Shown here: piece after piece, positions 57,101 to 64,000 of the stretch
Layout of the letters: every line of letters starts with the position of its first letter
Position numbering within the stretch: position 1 is the first letter of the stretch
Assembly: GCF_964204865.1 (NCBI RefSeq)
Contig: NC_135251.1
Coordinates: 9,300,001 to 9,364,000 of the forward strand
Direction of reading: 5' to 3'
DNA: 64,000 nucleotides
DNA from: Styela clava
Taxonomy: Eukaryota; Chordata; Ascidiacea; Stolidobranchia; Styelidae
Notes under the pieces: generated by a model
The model's input: only the letters and a program-made list of their open reading frames with translations
Database searches by the model: none
What the model was told of the DNA's origin: nothing
Made by a program: the position numbers and the translations under genes

Positions 57101-57590
57101 CATGTAGGTAAGTTACAAAAAAATAAAGTACATCCGATTTAAACAAAAAATGCGCCAGTGGATAGATCTGAGTTAAAATAGGAAAACCATACCCAGTTTT
57201 TTAAAAACGGTCAAGAAATAACGGAGATATTGGAATTTTAGTACCGCTCGACAGGCCACTTTTCCCTAAGGATTGTAAAACTTTTTTGATAAAAACTGTT
57301 ATAAAAATGAAAAAAAAACATATCAATCGCTAATCTTTCGATCTGCGTCACATTTATAGAATATTGAGATTATTTCAGGATTTTATTCATGCAACGGTCT
57401 GACAGGTTCGCTTTCCATCCTGACGTTTTTCCAATCAATGCTGTGATCTGTTCAAAGGATATATTTGTAGAAGGTCGATTTTTCCAATTTATCTTGTTTA
57501 ACATCACGCAAGTTCGTTGATTTTTTTCTATTTGCCTCAAGAAGGCACAAGAACAATCACTGTGGTCTTTACAGTTTAAAAGTAAAAAAA

Positions 57591-57663
57591 TGCCTCGACC
57601 CGGGATTGAACCAGGGACTTTCAGATATTCAGTCTGACGCTCTCCCGACTGAGCTATCGAGGC
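57591..57663 (-). tRNA. tRNA-Phe(GAA), U37 variant
   Basis: Anticodon loop CTGAATA keeps GAA but has T at position 37 instead of the usual G. The other arms pair. Terminator T7 directly at the 3' end on its strand. Head-to-head with the Ser copy at 57,819 (155-bp spacer). Confidence 0.85.
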
Positions 57664-57818
57664 AGACGTTAGGAGACGTTGCTGAATTCTTGTCATTTTT
57701 GATGTGATACAAAATCAAAATTCCATATTTTGTGTTAAAACGGTATATCGACCTGTTAAAGTATTCAGATAAAAATATTAACCGAGTGACAATCTATTGG
57801 CAATCAGAATGTGCTGCA

Positions 57819-57900
57819 ATTGTCGTGACCGGGTGGTTAAGGCGACAGACTAGAAACCTGTTGGGCTCTACCCGCGCAGGTTTGAATCCTGCGGACAACG
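57819..57900 (+). pseudogene. tRNA-Ser(AGA)-like, A-type
   Basis: 82 nt. Acceptor ATTGTCG against GGACAAC has two mismatches, T loop TTTGAAT lacks C56, and the anticodon stem has one mismatch. The anticodon is still AGA. Probably non-functional. Confidence 0.75.
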
Positions 57901-58013
57901 CGGTTCCCCTTATTTGACGAAATTGTTTATACATTTGTTTACATGGTATTCACTTTATTTGGTTCGTTTTTCATCCTGATGTTTCCCCAATTAATGCTGT
58001 GATCTGCTGAAAT

Positions 58014-58036
58014 GATTTGAATACTGCGGACAACGC
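58014..58036 (+). pseudogene. tRNA-Ser 3' stub
   Basis: GATTTGAATACTGCGGACAA followed by CG is only the T loop and 3' acceptor of an A-type Ser copy, followed by the same CCGTTC flank. Confidence 0.7.
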
Positions 58037-58297
58037 CGTTCTCCTTATTTGACGAAATTGTTTATACATTTGTTTACATGGTATTCACTTTACTTGGTTC
58101 GCTTTCCATCCTGACATTTTCCCAATCAATGCTGTGATCTGTTCAAAGGATTTATTTGGAGAAGGTCGATTATTCAAATTTATTTTGATTAACATCACGC
58201 AAGTTCGTTGATTGGAGTTTCTCTCAGGTTTTTTTCTATTTGCCTCAAGTAGGCACAAGAACAATCACTGTGGTCTATATAGTTTAAAAGTAAATAA

Positions 58298-58370
58298 TGC
58301 CTCGACCCGGGATTGAACCAGGGACCTTCAGATCTTCAGCCTGACGCTCTCCCGACTGAGCTATCGAGGC
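58298..58370 (-). tRNA. tRNA-Phe(GAA)
   Basis: 73 nt. One change gives a G-U pair in the anticodon stem (CAGG/TCTG). Otherwise consensus. A TTTT terminator lies about 10 bp downstream. Pair type A with the Ser copy at 58,526. Confidence 0.93.
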
Positions 58371-58525
58371 AGACGTTTGGAACCGTTGCTGAATTCTTGT
58401 CATTTTTGATGGGATACAAAATCAAAATCCCATATTTTGTTTTAAAACGGTATATCGACCTGTTAAAGTATTCAGATAAAAATATTAAACAAGTGACAAT
58501 CTATTGGCAATCAGAATGTGCTGCA

Positions 58526-58607
58526 GTTGTCGTGGCCGGGTGGTTAGGGCGACAGACTAGAAATATGTTGGGCTCTACCCGTGCAGGTTTGAATCCTGCG
58601 GACAACG
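58526..58607 (+). pseudogene. tRNA-Ser(AGA)-like, A-type
   Basis: Acceptor 5' strand intact, but 3' strand GGACAAC, T loop TTTGAAT and anticodon stem TATGT are altered. D loop has TTAGGG. Followed by a TTTTT run. Probably a pseudogene. Confidence 0.75.
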
Positions 58608-58721
58608 CCGTTCCCCTTATTTTTCAAAATTGTTTATACATTTGTTGACATGGTATTCACTTTATTTGGTTCGTTTTTCATCCTGATGTTTCCCCAATTA
58701 ATGCTGTGATCTGCTGAAATG

Positions 58722-58742
58722 ATTTGAATCCTGCGGACAACG
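58722..58742 (+). pseudogene. tRNA-Ser 3' stub
   Basis: ATTTGAATCCTGCGGACAAC then G: the last quarter of an A-type Ser copy without the rest. Confidence 0.7.
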
Positions 58743-59005
58743 CCGTTCCCCTTATTTGTCGAAATTGTTTATACATTTGTTTACATGATATTCACTTTAT
58801 TTGGTTCGCTTTCCATCCTGACATTTTGCCAATCAATGCTGTGATCTGTTCAAAGGATTTCTTTGGAGAAGATCGAACATTCAAATTTATTTTGATTAAC
58901 ATCACGCAAGTGTTTTGATTGGAGTTTCTCTCAGTTTTTTTTACTATTTGCCTCAAGTAGGCACAAGAACAATCACTGTGGTCTTTTGAGTTTAAAAGTA
59001 AATAA

Positions 59006-59022
59006 TGCCTCGAACCGGGATT

Positions 59023-59061
<39 letters not shown>

Positions 59062-59078
59062 GACTGAGCTATCGAGGC
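59006..59078 (-). tRNA. tRNA-Phe(GAA), one T-stem mismatch
   Basis: CCGGT instead of CCGGG opposes CCTGG, costing the 49-65 pair. Anticodon arm is consensus. Pair type B with the Ser copy at 59,248 (169-bp spacer). Confidence 0.88.
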
Positions 59079-59247
59079 AGACGTTAGTAGTCGTTGCTGG
59101 ATTCAGGTCATTTTCGCTGGGATACTTTCATATTGTTGTAATAAAAACACGGTATATCAACTAGTTGAAGTATTTGGAAACAAATCTTCTCGGATTGGCC
59201 ATCGTTATACGTTTTTTATAGTAATATCTGAATCAGAATGTGCCGCA

Positions 59248-59329
59248 GTTGTCGTGGCCGAGTGGTTAAGGCGACAGACTAGATATCTGTTGGGCTCTGC
59301 CCGCGCAGGTTCGAATCCTGCCGACAACG
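59248..59329 (+). tRNA. tRNA-Ser(AGA), B-type
   Basis: 82 nt with intact acceptor GTTGTCG/CGACAAC, A and B boxes and Ser variable arm. Anticodon loop CTAGATA has T at 37, where A is usual. No T-run terminator is evident in the next 60 bp. Likely functional or recently so. Confidence 0.88.
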
Positions 59330-59594
59330 CCGTTCTCCTAATTTGATGAAATTGTATATATATATATACATAGGTTTACATGGTATCGATTTCTATACTT
59401 CCTTTGTCATCCTGACGTTTTACCAATCAATGTTGCGATCTGTTCAAAGGACATATTTGGAGAAGGTCGATTTTTCAAATTTATTTTGTTTAACATCACG
59501 CAAGTTTGTTGCTTGAAGTTTCCTCAATCTTTTATTTGCCTCAAGTAGGCACAAAAACAATCACTGTGGTTCTTTGTAGTTTAAAAGTAAATAA

Positions 59595-59667
59595 TGCCTC
59601 CACCCGGGATTGAACCAGGGACCTTCTGATCTTCAGTCTGACGCTCTCCCGACTGAGCTATCGAGGC
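59595..59667 (-). tRNA. tRNA-Phe(GAA)-like, two stem mismatches
   Basis: Acceptor 3' strand TGGAGGC instead of TCGAGGC, and an A-A mismatch in the anticodon stem (TCAGA/TCAGA). First of three Phe copies in a 207-bp tandem repeat. Confidence 0.75.
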
Positions 59668-59801
59668 TGACGTTAGTAGTCGTTGCCGGATTCAGGCAAC
59701 ATCACGCAAGTTTGTTGGTTGAAGTTTCTCCCAATCTTTTATTTTCCGCAAGTAGGCACAAGTACAATCACAGTGGTTTTTTGTAGTTTAAAAGTAAATA
59801 A

Positions 59802-59874
59802 TGCCTCGACCCGGGATTGAACCAGGGACCTTCTGATCTTCAGTCTGACGCTCTCCCGACTGAGCTATCGAGGC
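59802..59874 (-). tRNA. tRNA-Phe(GAA), one anticodon-stem mismatch
   Basis: Same A-A mismatch in the anticodon stem as its neighbour. Acceptor and T arm are consensus. Second 207-bp unit. Confidence 0.82.
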
Positions 59875-60008
59875 TGACGTTAGTAGTCGTTGCCGGATTC
59901 AGGCAACATCACGCAAGTTTGTTGGTTGAAGTTTCTCCCAATCTTTTATTTTCCGCAAGTAGGCACAAGTACAATCACAGTGGTTTTTTGTAGTTTAAAA
60001 GTAAATAA

Positions 60009-60025
60009 TGCCTCGACCCGAGATT

Positions 60026-60064
<39 letters not shown>

Positions 60065-60081
60065 GACTGAGCTATCGAGGC
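60009..60081 (-). tRNA. tRNA-Phe(GAA)
   Basis: Only difference from consensus is a G-U pair in the T stem (TCGGG). Third 207-bp unit. On its upstream side a truncated Ser copy follows directly. Confidence 0.92.
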
Positions 60082-60109
60082 AGACGTTTGGAGCCGTTGC
60101 TGAGGTTTA

Positions 60110-60161
60110 ACTAGAAATCTGTTGGGCTCTGCCCGCGCAGGTTCGAATCCTGCCGACAACG
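60110..60161 (+). pseudogene. tRNA-Ser(AGA) lacking its 5' third
   Basis: Begins ACTAGAAATCTGTTGGG and continues correctly to CCGACAACG, but the acceptor 5' strand and D arm are missing. It is joined to a Phe upstream flank (GCTGAGGTTTA), so an unequal exchange or deletion made it. Confidence 0.85.
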
Positions 60162-60423
60162 CTGTTCTCCTAATTTGATGAAATTGTATATATTTACATT
60201 GGTTTACATGGTATCGACTTTCTGTACTTCCTTTGCCATCCCGACGTTTTACCATTCAATGTTGCGATCTATTCAAAGGACATATTTGGAGAAGGTCGAT
60301 TTTTCAAATTTATTTTGTTTAACATCACGCAAGTTTGTTGCTTGGAGTTTCCCTCAATCTTTTAATTGCCGCAAGTAGGCACAAGAACAATCACTGTGGT
60401 CTTTATATTTTAAAAGTAAATGA

Positions 60424-60440
60424 TGCCTCGACCCGGGATT

Positions 60441-60479
<39 letters not shown>

Positions 60480-60496
60480 GACTGAGCTATCGAGGC
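60424..60496 (-). tRNA. tRNA-Phe(GAA), consensus
   Basis: 73 nt, identical to the genes at 28,055, 35,267 and 42,292, with all stems paired and G37. TTTT terminator downstream. Pair type A with the Ser copy at 60,652. Confidence 0.96.
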
Positions 60497-60651
60497 AGAC
60501 GTTTGGAGCTGTTGCTGAATTCTTGTCATTTTTGATGTGATTCAAAATTAAAATCCCATATTTTGTGTTAAAACGGTATATCGACCTGTTAAAGTATTCA
60601 GATAAAAATATTAACCGAACGACAATCTATTGGCAATCAGAATGTGCTGCA

Positions 60652-60733
60652 GTTGTCGTGACCGGGTGGTTAGGGCGACAGACTAGAAATATGTTAGGCT
60701 CTACCCGCGCAGGTTTGAATCCTGCGGACAACG
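60652..60733 (+). pseudogene. tRNA-Ser(AGA)-like, A-type
   Basis: Shares GGACAAC, TTTGAAT and TATGT with the copy at 58,526, plus GTTAGGC in the variable arm. Confidence 0.75.
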
Positions 60734-60847
60734 CCGTTCCCCTTATTTGACGAAATTGTTTATACATTGGTATACATGGTATTCACTTTATTTGGTTAGT
60801 TTTTTATCCTGATGTTTCCCCAATTAATGCTTTGATCTGCTGAAATT

Positions 60848-60868
60848 ATTTGAATCCTGCGGACAACG
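60848..60868 (+). pseudogene. tRNA-Ser 3' stub
   Basis: ATTTGAATCCTGCGGACAAC then G, as at 58,722, in the same position relative to the preceding Ser copy. Confidence 0.65.
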
Positions 60869-61130
60869 CCGTTCCCCTTATTTGTCGAAATTGTTTATAC
60901 ATTTGTTTACATGGTATTCACTTTATTTGGTTCGTTTTCCATCCTGACATTTTGCCAATCAATGCTGTGATCTCTTCAAAGGATTTATTTGGAGAAGGTC
61001 GAATATTCAAATTTATTTTGATTAACATCACGCAAGTTCTTTGATTGGAGTTTCTCTCAGTTTATTTTCTATTTGCCTCAAGTAGGCACAAAAACAATCA
61101 CTGTGGTCTTTATAGTTTAAAAGTAAATAA

Positions 61131-61203
61131 TGCCTCGAACCGGGATTGAACCAGGGACCTTCAGATCTTCAATCTGACGCTCTCCCGACTGAGCTATCGA
61201 GGC
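61131..61203 (-). tRNA. tRNA-Phe(GAA), one T-stem mismatch
   Basis: Same CCGGT change as at 59,006, with loop TTGAAGA (C32 to T). Pair type B. Confidence 0.87.
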
Positions 61204-61372
61204 AGACGTTAGTAGTCATTGCTGGATTCAGGTCATTTTTGCTGGGATACTTCCATATTGTTGTAATAAAAACACGGTATATCAACTAGTTGAAGTATTT
61301 GGAAACAAATCTTCTCGGATTGGCCATCGTTATACGTTTTTTATAGTAATATCTGAATCAGAATGTGCCGCA

Positions 61373-61454
61373 GTTGTCGTGGCCGAGTGGTTAAGGCGAC
61401 AGACTAGAAATCTGTTGGGCTCTGCCCGCGCAGGTTCGGATCCTGCCGACAACG
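61373..61454 (+). tRNA. tRNA-Ser(AGA), B-type, A58 changed
   Basis: Acceptor and anticodon arm are intact (ACAGA CTAGAAA TCTGT). T loop is TTCGGAT, so the invariant A58 and the B box are altered. Expression may be reduced. Confidence 0.82.
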
Positions 61455-61717
61455 CCGTTCTCCTAATTTGATGAAATTGTATATATTTACATTGGTGTAC
61501 ATGGTATCGACTTTCTGTACTTCCTTTGCCATCCCGACGTTTTACCAATCAATGTTGCGATCTGTTCAAAGGACATATTTGGAGAAGGTCGATTTTTCAA
61601 AGTTATTTTGTTTAACATCACGCAAGTTCGTTGCTTGGAGTTTCTCTCAATCTTTTATTTGCCGCAAGTAGGCACAAGAAAATTCACTGTGGTTCTTTGT
61701 AGTTTAAAAGTAAGTAA

Positions 61718-61734
61718 TGCCTCGACACGGGATT

Positions 61735-61773
<39 letters not shown>

Positions 61774-61790
61774 GACTGAGCTATCGAGGC
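61718..61790 (-). tRNA. tRNA-Phe(GAA), one T-stem mismatch
   Basis: CCGTG instead of CCGGG. Other arms are consensus. Pair type A, start of the second higher-order repeat. Confidence 0.88.
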
Positions 61791-61944
61791 AGAGGTTTGG
61801 AGCCGTTGCTGAATTCTTGTCATTTTGATGTGATACAAAATCAAAATTTCATATTTTGTGTTAAAACGGTATATCGACCTGTTAAAGTATTCAGATAAAA
61901 ATATTAACCGAGTGACAATCTATTGGCAATCAGAATGTGCTGCA

Positions 61945-62026
61945 ATTGTCGTGACCGGGTGGTCAAGGCGACAGACTAGAAACCTGTTGGGCTCTACCCG
62001 CGCAGGTTTGAATCCTGCGGACAACG
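61945..62026 (+). pseudogene. tRNA-Ser(AGA)-like, A-type
   Basis: Counterpart of 57,819 in the 4,126-bp repeat: ATTGTCG/GGACAAC and TTTGAAT. The D loop has GGTCAAGG. Confidence 0.75.
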
Positions 62027-62140
62027 CCGTTCCCCTTATTTGACGAAATTGTTTATACATTTGTTCACATGGTATTCACTTTATTTGGTTCGTTTTTCAT
62101 CCTGATGTTTCCCCAATTAATGCTGTGATCTGCTGAAATG

Positions 62141-62161
62141 ATTTGAATACTGCGGACAACG
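62141..62161 (+). pseudogene. tRNA-Ser 3' stub
   Basis: ATTTGAATACTGCGGACAAC then G, counterpart of 58,014. Confidence 0.65.
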
Positions 62162-62423
62162 CCGTTCTCCTTATTTGACGAAATTGTTTATACATTTGTT
62201 TACATGGTATTCACTTTACTTGGTTCGCTTTCCATCCTGACATTTTCCCAATCAATGCTGTGATCTGTTCAAAGGATTTATTTGGAGAAGGTCGATTATT
62301 CAAATTTATTTTGATTAACATCACGCAAGTTCGTTGATTGGAGTTTCTCTCAGGTTTTTTTCTATTTGCCTCAAGTAGGCACAAGAACAATCACTGTGGT
62401 CTATATAGTTTAAAAGTAAATAA

Positions 62424-62440
62424 TGCCTCGACTCGGGATT

Positions 62441-62479
<39 letters not shown>

Positions 62480-62496
62480 GACTGAGCTATCGAGGC
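62424..62496 (-). tRNA. tRNA-Phe(GAA), one T-stem mismatch
   Basis: CCGAG instead of CCGGG. Anticodon arm consensus. Counterpart of 58,298. Pair type A. Confidence 0.88.
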
Positions 62497-62651
62497 AGAC
62501 GTTTGGAACCGTTGCTGAATTCTTGTCATTTTTGATGGGATACAAAATCAAAATCCCATATTTTGTTTTAAAACGGTATATCGACCTGTTAAAGTATTCA
62601 GATAAAAATATTAACCAAGTGACAATCTATTAGCAATCAGAATGTGCTGCA

Positions 62652-62733
62652 GTTGTCGTGGCCGGGTGGTTAGGGCGACAGACTAGAAATATGTTGGGCT
62701 CTACCCGTGCAGGTTTGAATCCTGCGGACAACG
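62652..62733 (+). pseudogene. tRNA-Ser(AGA)-like, A-type
   Basis: Counterpart of 58,526 and identical to it at all the altered positions. Confidence 0.75.
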
Positions 62734-62847
62734 CCGTTCCCCTTATTTTTCAAAATTGTTTATACATTTGTTGACATGGTATTCACTTTATTTGGTTCGT
62801 TTTTCATCCTGATGTTTCCCCAATTAATGCTGTGATCTGCTGAAATG

Positions 62848-62868
62848 ATTTGAATCCTGCGGACAACG
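62848..62868 (+). pseudogene. tRNA-Ser 3' stub
   Basis: Counterpart of 58,722: T loop to discriminator base only. Confidence 0.65.
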
Positions 62869-63131
62869 CCGTTCCCCTTATTTGTCGAAATTGTTTATAC
62901 ATTTGTTTACATGATATTCACTTTATTTGGTTCGCTTTCCATCCTGACATTTTGCCAATCAATGCTGTGATCTGTTCAAAGGATTTCTTTGGAGAAGATC
63001 GAATATTCAAATTTATTTTGATTAACATCACGCAAGTTCTTTGATTGGAGTTTCTCTCAGTTTTTTTTACTATTTGCCTCAAGTAGGCACAAGAACAATC
63101 ACTGTGGTCCTTTGAGTTTAAAAGTAAATAA

Positions 63132-63148
63132 TGCCTCAACCCGGGATT

Positions 63149-63187
<39 letters not shown>

Positions 63188-63204
63188 GACTGAGCTATCG
63201 AGGC
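63132..63204 (-). tRNA. tRNA-Phe(GAA)
   Basis: Acceptor 3' strand TTGAGGC gives a G-U pair. Everything else is consensus. Pair type B, counterpart of 59,006. Confidence 0.92.
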
Positions 63205-63373
63205 AGACGTTAGTAGTCGTTGCTGGATTCAGGTCATTTTTGCTGGGATACTTTCATATTGTTGTAATAAAAACACGGTATATCAACTAGTTGAAGTATT
63301 TGGAAACAAATCTTCTCGGATTGGCCATCGTTATACGTTTTTTATAGTAATATCTGAATCAGAATGTGCCGCA

Positions 63374-63455
63374 GTAGTCGTGGCCGAGTGGTTAAGGCGA
63401 CAGACTAGATATCTGTTGGGCTCTGCCCGCGCAGGTTCGAATCCTGCCGACAACG
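63374..63455 (+). tRNA. tRNA-Ser(AGA), B-type, acceptor mismatch
   Basis: Acceptor GTAGTCG has one mismatch with CGACAAC, and the loop is CTAGATA (T37), as at 59,248. A and B boxes intact. Confidence 0.82.
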
Positions 63456-63720
63456 CCGTTCTCCTGATTTGATGAAATTGTATATATATATATACATAGG
63501 TTTACATGGTATCGATTTCTATACTTCCTTTGTCATCCTGACGTTTTACCAATCAATGTTGCGATCTGTTCAAAGGACATATTTGGAGAAGGTCGATTTT
63601 TCAAATTTATTTTGTTTAACATCACGCAAGTTTGTTGCTTGAAGTTTCCTCAATCTTTTATTTGCCTCAAGTAGGCACAAAAACAATCACTGTGGTTCTT
63701 TGTAGTTTAAAAGTAAATAA

Positions 63721-63793
63721 TGCCTCGACCCGGGATTGAACCAGGGACCTTCTGATCTTCAGTCTGACGCTCTCCCGACTGAGCTATCGAGGC
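63721..63793 (-). tRNA. tRNA-Phe(GAA), one anticodon-stem mismatch
   Basis: A-A mismatch in the anticodon stem, as at 59,802. Acceptor and T arm consensus. Confidence 0.82.
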
Positions 63794-63927
63794 TGACGTT
63801 AGTAGTCGTTGCCGGATTCAGGCAACATCACGCAAGTTTGTTGGTTGAAGTTTCTCCCAATCTTTTATTTTCCGCAAGTAGGCACAAGTACAATCACAGT
63901 GGTTTTTTGTAGTTTAAAAGTAAATAA

Positions 63928-63944
63928 TGCCTCGACCCGAGATT

Positions 63945-63983
<39 letters not shown>

Positions 63984-64000
63984 GACTGAGCTATCGAGGC
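63928..64000 (-). tRNA. tRNA-Phe(GAA)
   Basis: Matches 60,009 (G-U in the T stem). The 5' base is the last base of the window, so the gene is complete but its upstream flank is not visible. It follows the previous Phe copy by 207 bp. Confidence 0.92.

Larger units (their letters stand above)
57591..64000. repeat. Tandem tRNA-Phe/tRNA-Ser array with 4,126-bp higher-order repeat
   Basis: 13 Phe copies (minus) and 8 full-length Ser copies (plus). Landmarks at 57,591-59,667 recur at 61,718-63,793 with a constant offset of 4,126 or 4,127 bp. Within the repeat, two pair types alternate: A (about 155-bp spacer) and B (169-bp spacer), then Phe-only 207-bp units. Order: A A B P P P A B A A B P P. The array continues past the right edge. 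Confidence 0.9.

Noticed and set aside
57370-57696. Open frames containing SIAQSGERQTE.LKVPGSI
   Set aside because: They are translations across tRNA-Phe genes (the SIAQSGERQ part is read from its D arm) and disappear between tRNA copies.
59582-60100. Regular 207-bp repeats, considered as a CRISPR-like array
   Set aside because: Each unit is a tRNA-Phe gene plus flank. Repeat and spacer structure, length and the eukaryotic context all exclude CRISPR.

Overview
The window is eukaryotic and metazoan. Its only protein gene that can be read with confidence is a receptor-type protein tyrosine phosphatase split by GT-AG introns. It also carries cytosolic animal-type tRNA-Phe(GAA) and tRNA-Ser(AGA) genes, hAT-type DNA transposons, MITEs and a tRNA-derived SINE family. 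The AT-rich sequence, short exons and introns of a few hundred to about 2,300 bases fit an invertebrate such as a tunicate. The species assignment is inference only.

Layout. (1) 1-9 kb, minus strand: eight exons of the phosphatase, from the juxtamembrane region (8,792) through the KNRY, WPD and [10 protein letters not shown] motifs to 438. The gene runs off the left edge, and a possible transmembrane exon lies near 11.5 kb. Its introns hold a SINE, a short MITE and a 1.09-kb hAT-like element with an exact 8-bp target duplication. (2) 9-27 kb: no gene can be supported. There are MITE families, degenerate duplications and a probable relic of one phosphatase exon near 13.8 kb. (3) 27-53 kb: tRNA-Ser and tRNA-Phe genes, alone or as damaged copies, sit in nested transposons. 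A 7.03-kb segment is tandemly duplicated (34.75-41.78 and 41.78-48.81 kb). Several insertions can be proven because an unoccupied paralogous site is in the same window: a 1.69-kb hAT element inside a tRNA-Ser-like gene, a 1.31-kb foldback palindrome just upstream of a tRNA-Ser gene, a 418-bp MITE and an 815-bp hAT element. (4) 53-57.5 kb: repeat debris, including a 21-G homopolymer. (5) 57.6-64.0 kb: a dense tRNA array with 13 tRNA-Phe copies (minus) and 8 full-length tRNA-Ser copies (plus). They form eight head-to-head pairs of two spacer classes (about 155 bp and 169 bp), organised in a higher-order repeat of 4,126 bp.

How it fits together: two tRNA genes have been amplified by tandem and segmental duplication, and DNA transposons repeatedly landed in or beside the copies. 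Most copies in the array carry at least one mismatch or loop change. Flawless Ser genes lie outside the array (27,079; 32,923; 50,355). Flawless Phe genes lie both outside (28,055; 35,267; 42,292) and inside (60,424). Many apparent open reading frames here are antisense shadows of tRNAs or of homopolymer tracts.
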